Origin: Hyphomicrobiales bacterium
GTDB taxonomy: Bacteria > Pseudomonadota > Alphaproteobacteria > Rhizobiales > Rhizobiaceae
Assembly: GCA_900472925.1 (NCBI GenBank)
Contig: UCJU01000021.1
Location: 47,597 to 111,596 of the forward strand
Direction: 5' to 3'
Length of the DNA: 64,000 bases
Positions 52,550 to 60,064 of this stretch are shown here, one piece after another. The position numbers and the translations under genes were made by a program. How positions within the stretch are numbered: the stretch's first letter is position 1; each line of letters begins with the position of its first letter. The notes beneath the pieces were generated by a model, which was not told the origin of the DNA, did no database searches, and was given only the letters and a program-made list of their open reading frames with translations.

Positions 52550-53544
52550 TGAAGTCTTTCGTTCGAAAATTCAACGCCACTTTCGGGGCCGATATGGCCG
52601 GCCCCTGCATTGCATTCGTTGCGGTCATGCTCATCTTCGGGCTGATGGCAGATAACTTCCTGTCACTAGGCACGTTCGGTTCGGTCGCCTTCCAGCTTCC
52701 CGAGCTTGGCCTCCTGACACTGGCTATGCTGTTGCCGCTTTTGACGGGAGGCATCAACCTGTCCGTCACCTTTGCCGCCAATCTTTCCGGCCTTGCCGCC
52801 GCATGGGTGTTGCAGGCCTATGGCGGCGTCGATGCTCCCCCAGCAACGTTCTTTCTGGCCTGCGTGGCAGCCCTTGCCACCGGTGGCGCTGCGGGTGCGT
52901 TGACAGGTGCGGCGATTGCCTACACACGCGCCCATCCCATTCTGATCACGCTGTCGATGATGATTTTTCTGCGTGGCCTCGGTGAATTTCTCACGCGCGG
53001 CGGCGATGTTTCGGGCTTTCCAGGCTACGTGGCACCGATCGGCCATGGCTCCGTTTTCGGCCTGCCGATACCGCTTCTGATCTTCATCGTCTGCGTCGCT
53101 CTCTGGCACGTGCTGCTGACCCGCACCAAGCTTGGGTTCGGTCTGCTGATGATCGGCTCGAACATAGAATCAGCCCGATATTCCGGCCTCAACACACGTA
53201 AGATCCTTGTTCTCGTCTACACGCTTTCGGGGCTTATGTGCGCGGTTGCCAGCATCATCATGCTGGCGCGTTTCAACTCGGTGCGCGTCGGCCATGGCGA
53301 ATCCTATCTCTTGATCACGGTGCTTGCGGCGTTTCTGGGTGGCATCAACCCGTTCGGTGGTTTTGGCCGGGTCCTGCCGGTGTTCGTCGCGCTGATCGTG
53401 CTGCAGCTTCTGTCTTCCGGCCTTAACCTGATGGGTGCCAATCAGCACCTCGCTACAGCGCTCTGGGGTGTGCTAATGATCGTCGTCATGGCGGCGCGCA
53501 CGCTGGTTTCCAATTATTTCGCATCGCGCAGAAAGAGAGCATAA
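52549..53544 (+). CDS. Sugar ABC transporter permease 2
   Basis: 331 aa starting at the ATG of TGATG (52549), with GGGAG upstream; a TTG one codon earlier is also in frame. RbsC-class permease with LTLAMLLPLLTGGINLSVTFAANLSGLAAAW and ITVLAAFLGGINPFGGFGRVLPVFVALIVLQLLSSGLNLMGAN. It heterodimerises with permease 1. The stop is followed after one base by the first epimerase gene. Confidence 0.95.
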   Translation: MKSFVRKFNATFGADMAGPCIAFVAVMLIFGLMADNFLSLGTFGSVAFQLPELGLLTLAMLLPLLTGGINLSVTFAANLSGLAAAWVLQAYGGVDAPPATFFLACVAALATGGAAGALTGAAIAYTRAHPILITLSMMIFLRGLGEFLTRGGDVSGFPGYVAPIGHGSVFGLPIPLLIFIVCVALWHVLLTRTKLGFGLLMIGSNIESARYSGLNTRKILVLVYTLSGLMCAVASIIMLARFNSVRVGHGESYLLITVLAAFLGGINPFGGFGRVLPVFVALIVLQLLSSGLNLMGANQHLATALWGVLMIVVMAARTLVSNYFASRRKRA

Positions 53545-53545
53545 C

Positions 53546-54394
53546 GTGCAAGGTTTTGGTGTTCACGCAATGATGTGGTCCACGGTGTGGGACCACGAAG
53601 GTGCAGAGCGGGCGATCGCTGGCGCTGCACACTATGGCCAGGATTTCATCGAGATACCGCTGATCGACATTGCCTCGGTCGATACGCAACACAGCCGGGC
53701 CTTGCTGGAAAAGCATGAGCTGCAAGCCACCTGCTCGTTGGTGCTGCCGGAACCCGCCTGGGCATCCGTCCGTCCCGATGCTGCGGTTGAGTATCTCAAA
53801 TCGGCGCTCGACAAGGCCTCTGAAATGGGGGCTGTGGCCCTGACCGGCGTCACCTTCGGCGGCACGAACGAACGTACCGGCGTCCTACCGACGCAGGGTG
53901 AATATGACAATATCACCCGCGCTTTGGGTGCCGTTGCGAAACATGCCAAAACGCTGGGCCTGCAATTCGGTATTGAAGCGGTGAACCGCTATGAGAGCCA
54001 TCTGATCAATTCCGCAGAGCAGGCCGTCGCTCTGGTCGAGCGCATTGGAATGGACAACGTCTTTGTTCATCTCGACACGTTTCACATGAATATAGAAGAA
54101 AAGGGCATGGCCAACGGCATCATCGCTGCCCGTGATCACCTGAAATATATGCACATGTCAGAGAGCGATCGAGGCACGCCGGGCTTTGGCAACGTCGCCT
54201 GGAATGAACTCTTCGCAGCGCTTTCCGCGATCGGTTTCAAAGGTTTGCTGGTGCTTGAAAGCTTTGCGGGTATGCCGGTCGAAATGGCGGGCGCAATTTC
54301 CACATGGCGACCCGTTGCCCGCAGCGCCGAAGAGGCATTGGAAAAAGGCCTGCCGTTCCTGCGCGACAAGGCAGATCAGTACCGGCTGTTTTGA
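53546..54394 (+). CDS. TIM-barrel sugar epimerase, D-tagatose/D-allulose 3-epimerase family
   Basis: 282 aa with a GTG start (AGAGAG upstream). Metal- and substrate-binding residues of the family are intact: GIEAVNRYESH (Glu), HLDTFHMNIEEKG (Asp, His), YMHMSESDRGTPGFG (His, Arg) and LLVLESFAG (Glu). It is a paralogue of the D-psicose 3-epimerase encoded two genes downstream but clearly diverged. It probably epimerises a ketose at C3 or isomerises a related sugar in the cytoplasm. Two epimerases in one operon suggest consecutive or alternative substrates. Confidence 0.88.
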   Translation: MQGFGVHAMMWSTVWDHEGAERAIAGAAHYGQDFIEIPLIDIASVDTQHSRALLEKHELQATCSLVLPEPAWASVRPDAAVEYLKSALDKASEMGAVALTGVTFGGTNERTGVLPTQGEYDNITRALGAVAKHAKTLGLQFGIEAVNRYESHLINSAEQAVALVERIGMDNVFVHLDTFHMNIEEKGMANGIIAARDHLKYMHMSESDRGTPGFGNVAWNELFAALSAIGFKGLLVLESFAGMPVEMAGAISTWRPVARSAEEALEKGLPFLRDKADQYRLF

Positions 54395-54449
54395 ACTTCC
54401 TTCACTGTGTCCGGACGTCCGCGTCATCATTCATGCAACGAGATCGACC

Positions 54450-55133
54450 TTGAATACAATCGATGACAATGCGCAGCAGATCGCTGCACTGACCCTGCAG
54501 CGTTTCCAGCAGCAAAACGGGCGGCGACTGATTGTCGCGATCGCCGGAGCGCCCGGTTCCGGCAAATCGGCCATCGCCGAGCGTGTGGTGGAGGTGCTGA
54601 ACGGCGAAGCCGATATGCGTGCGGCGCTTTTCCCCATGGATGGATACCATTATGACGATGCAGTTCTGGAACAGATGCAGCGCCGCGAATTCAAAGGCGC
54701 GATCGACACCTTCGATGTCCATGGCCTGCGACACATGCTGGAACGCTTGAAACGTAACGAGGACGATGTCGTTGCCGTGCCGGTCTTTGACCGCGCCATC
54801 GAAATCTCCCGCGCAGGCGGGCGCCTGATCCCGCAATCCGTCAACATCATTGTCTGCGAGGGAAACTACCTCCTGGCAAGCCAGTCGCCCTGGAACCGTC
54901 TGAAGCCGATCTTCGATGTCACTGTTTTCGTCGATGTCGACGAGGAAGACCTGCGCCATCGGCTCCGCGAGCGCTGGCAGAATTTCAACCTGGATGACGC
55001 CGAAATTACCCGCAAGGTCGAGGAAAACGATCTTCCGAACGGGCTTCTGGTGGCCTCAACGAGCCTGGAACCCGATCTTCGCGTCCAAAATCCCGGCAGA
55101 TCCGCAACCGTCACGAAAACGCATATCGATTGA
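54450..55133 (+). CDS. P-loop sugar/nucleoside kinase family protein, FrcK-like
   Basis: 227 aa. No ATG exists upstream of the conserved region in this frame, so TTG at 54450 (LNTIDDNAQQIAAL) is the likely start, behind a weak ACGAGA site. Walker A is AGAPGSGKSAIAERV; FPMDGYHYDDAVLEQM, AVPVFDRAIEISRAG and VCEGNYLLASQSPWNRL follow, as in the uridine-kinase/pantothenate-kinase-like proteins that accompany rhizobial sugar transporters such as frcBCAK. It probably phosphorylates the sugar or a cofactor precursor; substrate not established. Confidence 0.85.
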   Translation: MNTIDDNAQQIAALTLQRFQQQNGRRLIVAIAGAPGSGKSAIAERVVEVLNGEADMRAALFPMDGYHYDDAVLEQMQRREFKGAIDTFDVHGLRHMLERLKRNEDDVVAVPVFDRAIEISRAGGRLIPQSVNIIVCEGNYLLASQSPWNRLKPIFDVTVFVDVDEEDLRHRLRERWQNFNLDDAEITRKVEENDLPNGLLVASTSLEPDLRVQNPGRSATVTKTHID

Positions 55134-55144
55134 GAGAGGCACAG

Positions 55145-56011
55145 ATGAAACACGGTATTTATTATTCGTACTGGGAACATGAGTGGAGCGCCAAATTCGG
55201 CCCTTACATCGAGAAGGTGGCCAAGCTTGGTTTCGATGTCATCGAAGTCGCCGCCCATCACATCAACGATTACAGCGACGCCGAACTTGCCGCGATCAAG
55301 CAGAGCGCAAAGGACAATGGCATCATCCTGACGGCCGGAATTGGTCCCTCCAAGACGAAGAACCTGTCCTCGCCTGATGCCGCCGTGCGTGAGGCGGGCA
55401 AGGCATTTTTCGAGAAGACGCTGACGAATGTCTCAAAGCTCGACATCAAGACCATTGGCGGTGCGCTGCACTCCTACTGGCCGGTCGATTATTCGCAGCC
55501 CGTGGATAAGGAAGGTGATCGTGCGCGTGGCGTGGAAGGTATTCACGGCATCGCCGATTTTGCCAATAATCTCGGCATCAATCTGTGCATCGAAGTTCTC
55601 AACCGCTTCGAAAACCACGTGCTGAACACGGCAGCCGAGGGCGTCGCCTTCGTGACCGAGGTTGGCAAGCCGAATGTGAAGGTCATGCTCGACACGTTCC
55701 ACATGAACATCGAGGAAGACAGCTTCGGTGACGCGATCCGCACTGCGGGCCCGCTGCTTGGCCATTTCCACACGGGCGAAAGCAATCGTCGCGTACCGGG
55801 AAAAGGCAGAATGCCGTGGCACGAGATCGGCGCAGCGCTGCGCGAGATCAACTACAACGGTGTCATCGTCATGGAACCCTTCGTAAAGACCGGTGGAACT
55901 ATCGGTTCTGATATCAGGGTCTGGAGAGACCTGAGCGACGGCGCAGACGTGGCGAAAATGGACGAGGATGCGCGAAAATCCCTCGAATTCTCCCGCTTTG
56001 TTCTGGGTTGA
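55145..56011 (+). CDS. dpe: D-psicose (D-allulose) 3-epimerase
   Basis: 288 aa from the ATG at 55145, GAGAGG upstream. I recognise it as very close to the well-studied Agrobacterium tumefaciens D-psicose 3-epimerase. Metal ligands and active-site residues appear in CIEVLNRFENH (Glu), VMLDTFHMNIEED (Asp, His), HFHTGESNRRVPGKG (His, Arg) and VIVMEPFVK (Glu). It interconverts D-allulose and D-fructose using a divalent metal such as Mn or Co. As the last gene of the transporter operon it would feed imported D-allulose into fructose metabolism. Confidence 0.96.
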   Translation: MKHGIYYSYWEHEWSAKFGPYIEKVAKLGFDVIEVAAHHINDYSDAELAAIKQSAKDNGIILTAGIGPSKTKNLSSPDAAVREAGKAFFEKTLTNVSKLDIKTIGGALHSYWPVDYSQPVDKEGDRARGVEGIHGIADFANNLGINLCIEVLNRFENHVLNTAAEGVAFVTEVGKPNVKVMLDTFHMNIEEDSFGDAIRTAGPLLGHFHTGESNRRVPGKGRMPWHEIGAALREINYNGVIVMEPFVKTGGTIGSDIRVWRDLSDGADVAKMDEDARKSLEFSRFVLG

Positions 56012-56028
56012 TACGCCCAGTGTCCTTG

Positions 56029-56057
56029 GTGCTCGCAACGAATAAGGTTGCGAGCAC
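56029..56057. terminator. Hairpin between convergent dpe and uxuA
   Basis: GTGCTCGCAAC (56029-56039) and GTTGCGAGCAC (56047-56057) form a perfect 11-bp stem with a 7-nt loop. It begins 18 bp after the dpe stop, with uxuA converging from the right. No long T-run is present on either side. Confidence 0.6.
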
Positions 56058-56115
56058 ATAAGCAACTTCGCTGCGGCGCAGGATCATCATGCTCATCCGC
56101 GCGCCATTCTTCGTT

Positions 56116-57306
56116 TCACGCGCCGATGCCGTGATCCAGTTGATCGACTGCGGCTATGACGCCGCGAAGTTCTGCCAGACCTTTCAGCCTGCCAATGCAG
56201 GAGTAACCCGGATTGACGATCTTGGTCTGGTCATCGATCAGCAGATGGCCATGGTCAGGACGAAACGGGATGACACTGTCGGCTCGCCCTTCAGCCTCGC
56301 GTCGCTTTTCCTCCCTGCGGAGTGCCAATATCAGTGAAACCATGTTGACGTCACCGTCGAGGTGATCGGACTCGATGAAGGAGCCGTCGGCTTCTTTCTT
56401 GACGTTGCGAAGATGAGCAAAGTGAACGCGGCTTGCAAACCGTGTTGCCATCTCCGTCAGATCATTATCGGCGCGAGACCCGTAGGACCCGGCACACAGC
56501 GTGATGCCGTTGGCCTCATGATCGACGGCGTCAAGGATTGTTGCGATGTCCTCCGATTTGGAAACGACGCGTGGCAGACCGAACAGGGAGAAAGGCGGAT
56601 CGTCGGGATGAATGCCGAGCCGAACGCCGTATTCTACCGCAACCGGTACGATTTCCTTGAGAAACTCGACAAGATTGGCACGCATATCGTCAGAGGATAT
56701 CTCATCGAAACTGGCGATCTGGTCGCGGATGGTTTCGCGTGTGTGGGTATCCTCTTTTCCGGGAAGACCGGCGATAATGTTCGTTTCCAGCGTCAGAATC
56801 TCGTCCTCGGACATCGCTTCAAAGCGCGGGCGCGCCGTCTCGATCAGTTCGGCAGGGTAGTTTTCTTCAGCGGCACGACGCTTGAGAACGAACAGGTCAT
56901 AGGCTGCAAAATCGGCCATATCGAACCGAAGTGCCAAGCCACCTGCTTCCGTGGGGTAGCGCAGGTTCGTGCGTGTCCAGTCCACCACCGGCATGAAATT
57001 ATAACAGACGACGGGAACGCCCGAGCGGCCGAGATTGGCCAGACTGTCTTTCCAGTTGTCGATATATTGGCGCCATTTCGCATTGCGCAGCTTGATCGCC
57101 GAATTGACAGGAATGGACTCGCAAACCGACCACACCATGCCTGCGCGCTCTATCGTTGCCTTGTGGGCAAGAATATCGTCCACAGTCCACGTGCGTCCGT
57201 CATAGATGTGGTGCAGCGCCGTGACGATACCGCGAGCACCTGCCTGGCGCGCATGTGACAAGGTGACCGGATCTGTGTTTCCGAACCACCGCCAACTCTC
57301 CAACAT
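56116..57306 (-). CDS. uxuA: Mannonate dehydratase
   Basis: 396 aa. I chose the ATG at 57306 (MLESWRWFGNTDPVTL) because GGAGA lies about 5 nt upstream; the ATG four codons earlier has no spaced ribosome site. Family landmarks: ITALHHI-type GIVTALHHIYDG, VVCYNFMPVVDWTRTNLRY, VEYGVRLGIHPDDPPFSLFGLPRVV and NPGYSCIGRLKGLAELRGVI. UxuA dehydrates D-mannonate to 2-keto-3-deoxygluconate in hexuronate breakdown. It is divergent from a GntR gene that is followed by two oxidoreductases. Confidence 0.95.
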   Translation of the reverse strand: MLESWRWFGNTDPVTLSHARQAGARGIVTALHHIYDGRTWTVDDILAHKATIERAGMVWSVCESIPVNSAIKLRNAKWRQYIDNWKDSLANLGRSGVPVVCYNFMPVVDWTRTNLRYPTEAGGLALRFDMADFAAYDLFVLKRRAAEENYPAELIETARPRFEAMSEDEILTLETNIIAGLPGKEDTHTRETIRDQIASFDEISSDDMRANLVEFLKEIVPVAVEYGVRLGIHPDDPPFSLFGLPRVVSKSEDIATILDAVDHEANGITLCAGSYGSRADNDLTEMATRFASRVHFAHLRNVKKEADGSFIESDHLDGDVNMVSLILALRREEKRREAEGRADSVIPFRPDHGHLLIDDQTKIVNPGYSCIGRLKGLAELRGVIAAVDQLDHGIGA

Positions 57307-57324
57307 TGATATCTCCATCCCTTA

Positions 57325-57335
57325 ATGTTGGACAA
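57325..57335. promoter_or_regulatory. Candidate GntR operator in the uxuA/gntR region
   Basis: ATGTTGGACAA differs at one end position from the FadR-family consensus TNGTNNNACNA. It begins 19 bp upstream of the uxuA start. CCAACAT half-sites also occur at 57300-57306 and 57391-57397. Confidence 0.4.
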
Positions 57336-57356
57336 TAAAGGCATTTGAAAAGAAAT

Positions 57357-57386
57357 TTGACAAGACAGAAATGGATTTGCAATAAT
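57357..57386 (+). promoter_or_regulatory. Promoter of the gntR-SDR-epimerase unit
   Basis: TTGACA (57357-57362) and AATAAT (57381-57386) with an 18-bp spacer, 46 bp before the GTG start at 57432. The CCAACAT half-site at 57391-57397 would overlap the transcription start. Confidence 0.5.
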
Positions 57387-57431
57387 AAGGCCAACATATT
57401 ATGCATTTTGAAGTCACGTAGGGGATTGTTG

Positions 57432-58148
57432 GTGAAAGTGCCTGATCAAGACAGCAAACCCTCAGCGGTCGATGAAGTCGTGGGTCAGATCAGAACCTTG
57501 ATACGCGAGCGCGGCCTTGGGGTGGGCGATGTTTTGCCCAGTGAGGTGGAACTAGCGGAAATGTTTGCATCCAGCCGCAACACCGTTCGCGAAGCGTTTC
57601 GCACGCTGAAGGCTTATGGCATTGCCGAGTCCCGCCAGAAGCTGGGCGCTGTCCTGACCGACCAGCACCACAACGCAATGCGCGACCTGTTTGCGTTTGC
57701 AATGGATGTGTCGGCCGACGCGTTTCAGGACATTCAGGGCTATCGTCGTCTGACGGAAATGAATCTTTTCGATCTCCTGACCGAACAACTGACGCCCGAA
57801 AAGCTGAGCGACATCGAGACCGTGAATGCGGCGATCCTGATGGCTGGTAGTGCCGAGGAGGCCTCCGAACTCGACTTTAAATTTCATATGCTGCTGGTGA
57901 CGGCAGCCGGAAACCGGACGCTGACGGAAACCTACGGCATGCTGAAGCCGGTGATCCAGCGGGTGATGATGGCCGGCAAGTCGAAGCGGTCCACTTTAAA
58001 AAGCGTCTTCGGTGAACATCAGGCAATCATCGACGCCCTGCGCAGCAAGGACAAGATCGCTTTTTCCTATCACATGGACCGACATTTGAGTGCGGGTCTG
58101 GTGTTCATTCCAAACGCCGCCGTTTCACGGGATTCAAAGAGCACATAG
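57432..58148 (+). CDS. GntR/FadR-family regulator with FCD domain
   Basis: 238 aa from the GTG at 57432, which follows AGGGGA by 6 nt; the longer frame begins inside the promoter. Winged helix VGQIRTLIRERGLGVGDVLPSEVELAEMFASSRNTVREAFRTLKAYGI, then an FCD domain with DFKFHMLL, EHQAIIDAL and YHMDRHL as likely metal-binding residues. It is divergent from uxuA and followed after 12 bp by an SDR gene, so it probably controls both units in response to a sugar acid. Confidence 0.92.
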   Translation: MKVPDQDSKPSAVDEVVGQIRTLIRERGLGVGDVLPSEVELAEMFASSRNTVREAFRTLKAYGIAESRQKLGAVLTDQHHNAMRDLFAFAMDVSADAFQDIQGYRRLTEMNLFDLLTEQLTPEKLSDIETVNAAILMAGSAEEASELDFKFHMLLVTAAGNRTLTETYGMLKPVIQRVMMAGKSKRSTLKSVFGEHQAIIDALRSKDKIAFSYHMDRHLSAGLVFIPNAAVSRDSKST

Positions 58149-58160
58149 GGGGCTGATATC

Positions 58161-58946
58161 GTGGGTGAATTCACAGACAAGATCGCTGTCGTGACAGGCA
58201 CGACGGGCATCGGCCGTGCCGTCACGCTCCATTTGGCCCGCAGCGGTGCACGTGTCGTGGCGCTTGGGATCGACGTCGCGGCCAACAACGAGCTGGCAGG
58301 GCTTGCGGCAGCAGAAGACCTTGACGTTCTGGTCCTCGAAACCGATGTATCCGATCCCGAGGCCGTCCGCGTTGCTTTCGAACACGCCGCTGCATCGGGG
58401 GACGGTATCGATGTGATTGTGAATTCGGCGGCAGTGCATCCCTATGGTGATGCGACAGAAACTCCGTTCGATACGTTCATGCGCTGCATGGCAGTCAATG
58501 TCGGCTCGATCCATCTGACCGCGCAGTTCGGCGTTCCCGAGATGCGCAAGCGCGGGAAGGGGGTCATCGTCAATATGTCGAGCGTTCAGGGGCATGCCTG
58601 CCAGAGCGGTGTGTCGGCCTATGTCGCGTCGAAAGGCGCGATCCACTCCATGACCCGTGCCATGGCGCTCGATTTTGCGAAAGACAAGATCAGGGTCGTT
58701 TCGGTAAGTCCGGGCTCTGTACGTACGCCGATCCTGGAACTGGCGGCACGAACATTCGAGGGGCCGGATGCGGATATCGAGGCAGTGTTCCAGCGCTTCG
58801 GAGATGCACATCCGCTCGGACGTATCGGGGAGCCGGAAGAGGTCGCCAATCTCGTCGCATTTCTGGCTTCCGACAAGGCCGCTTTCATCACGGGGACCGA
58901 TCATCGCATAGATGGTGGCCTGACGGCTGGCATTGGTGTGCGTTGA
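58161..58946 (+). CDS. Short-chain dehydrogenase/reductase
   Basis: 261 aa, GTG start with AGGGGG upstream. Cofactor motif VVTGTTGIGRAV (TGxxxGIG), NSAAVHPYG (the NAG-type region), catalytic Ser in VNMSSVQG and YxxxK in SAYVASKGAIH, then VVSVSPGSVRTPI and a C-terminal TDHRIDGGLTAGIG. A cytoplasmic NAD(P)-dependent oxidoreductase; from its neighbours it probably acts on a sugar, polyol or sugar acid linked to the uxuA pathway. It is not obviously the classical fructuronate reductase. Confidence 0.92.
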   Translation: MGEFTDKIAVVTGTTGIGRAVTLHLARSGARVVALGIDVAANNELAGLAAAEDLDVLVLETDVSDPEAVRVAFEHAAASGDGIDVIVNSAAVHPYGDATETPFDTFMRCMAVNVGSIHLTAQFGVPEMRKRGKGVIVNMSSVQGHACQSGVSAYVASKGAIHSMTRAMALDFAKDKIRVVSVSPGSVRTPILELAARTFEGPDADIEAVFQRFGDAHPLGRIGEPEEVANLVAFLASDKAAFITGTDHRIDGGLTAGIGVR

Positions 58947-59080
58947 GAAAGCATATATCGCTATCCCGAAATAGATGATCTCAATTGCCAGCAAGCTCGA
59001 ATTGTTATCGTATGACGGAATAAACCGGCAATGCAGATATTGCCGTCCTCAGCTGATGGCTGATCAAAAGGAAGCCAGAG

Positions 59081-59974
59081 ATGACCAAGCGTATCGTTTT
59101 CACAGGTGGAACAGGCAAGGCTGGGCGCCATGCCGTGCCCAAACTGCTGGAAAAGGGCTATTCCGTCCTGAATGTCGACCTGAAGCCTTTGGATTTGCCA
59201 GGCGTCAACACGCTGATTGCAGATATCACCGATAGCGGCCAGGTGTTCAATGCGCTGACAACGCATTTCGGCTTCGACGGTTTCGAAGATGGTGCTCCGC
59301 CGTCTGCTCCTGATGCGGTCGTGCATTTTGCCGCAATTCCCCGCGTGTTGATCGAGCCTGACAACAAGACCTTCGAAGCGAATGTGGTCGGCACATACAA
59401 CGTCATTGAAGCCGCCATGAAGCTGGGTGTCCGCAAGGTCATTATCGCCTCGAGCGAGACGACCTATGGCGTGTGTTTCGCCGAGGGGGACAAGGATTTT
59501 CACGCATTCCCGTTGGATGAGAGTTACGATTCCGACCCGATGGACAGCTACGGCCTGTCGAAGCTTGTGAATGAAAAGACGGCGCGCGCCTTTGCCATGC
59601 GCTACAAGGCAGACATCTACGCCTTGCGCATCGCCAACGTCATAGAACCACACGAATATTCCAAGTTTCCCGCCTTTCTTGACGACCCCATGTCCCGAAA
59701 ACGCAATGCCTGGAGCTATGTAGACGCGCGCGATCTCGGCAATCTCGTCCACCTTTGCATCGAAAAGGACGGATTGGGATTTCAGGTTTTCAACGCGGTC
59801 AACGACACGATCACTGCCGATCTTCCGACCGCCGAATTTCTCGCCAAATACTGCCCGGATACGCCGGTTCTGCGGGAAATGGGCAAAGATGAAGCACCGC
59901 TTTCCAATCGCAAGGCGCGCGATGTCCTCGGCTTCAAGGAAGAGCATCCCTGGAAACGTTATGTCACGAGATAG
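59081..59974 (+). CDS. NAD-dependent epimerase/dehydratase (extended SDR)
   Basis: 297 aa. Rossmann motif FTGGTGKAGRHAVPKL (TGGxGxxG), NAD Asp in VLNVDLKPLDL, VVHFAAIPR, the catalytic YxxxK in SYGLSKLVNEK, and the Ser/Thr in SSETTYG. AAGGAAG precedes the ATG. Enzymes of this class epimerise or oxidise nucleotide sugars, sugars or uronates. Its length and sequence differ from the known agrobacterial uronate dehydrogenase, so I leave the substrate open. It lies 134 bp after the SDR on the same strand. Confidence 0.9.
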   Translation: MTKRIVFTGGTGKAGRHAVPKLLEKGYSVLNVDLKPLDLPGVNTLIADITDSGQVFNALTTHFGFDGFEDGAPPSAPDAVVHFAAIPRVLIEPDNKTFEANVVGTYNVIEAAMKLGVRKVIIASSETTYGVCFAEGDKDFHAFPLDESYDSDPMDSYGLSKLVNEKTARAFAMRYKADIYALRIANVIEPHEYSKFPAFLDDPMSRKRNAWSYVDARDLGNLVHLCIEKDGLGFQVFNAVNDTITADLPTAEFLAKYCPDTPVLREMGKDEAPLSNRKARDVLGFKEEHPWKRYVTR

Positions 59975-59992
59975 CGCATAGATCCTTGCGCC

Positions 59993-60025
59993 AGAAGCGC
60001 AGGCCGGAAAACGGCCTGCGCTTCT
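59993..60025. terminator. 14-bp-stem hairpin between convergent genes
   Basis: AGAAGCGCAGGCCG (59993-60006) and CGGCCTGCGCTTCT (60012-60025) form a perfect stem around GAAAA. It begins 18 bp after the epimerase stop and ends 39 bp before the chemoreceptor stop on the other strand. Likely a two-way transcription end, although the T-runs are short. Confidence 0.7.
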
Positions 60026-60064
60026 AGTAAAGCCGAGCTCAAACTGTCGACGTCAGACCAGGCT

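Noticed and set aside
56362..57258. A 298-codon plus-strand frame opposite uxuA
   Set aside because: UxuA motifs on the minus strand are unambiguous; the plus frame has no ribosome site or family features.
58134..59947. Two long minus-strand frames (286 and 328 codons) opposite the SDR and epimerase genes
   Set aside because: The plus-strand genes have intact cofactor and catalytic motifs. The minus frames have none and are expected side effects of high GC.
59081..59974. Naming the epimerase/dehydratase gene udh (uronate dehydrogenase)
   Set aside because: Its neighbourhood with uxuA is suggestive, but length and sequence do not match the agrobacterial uronate dehydrogenase I can recall.
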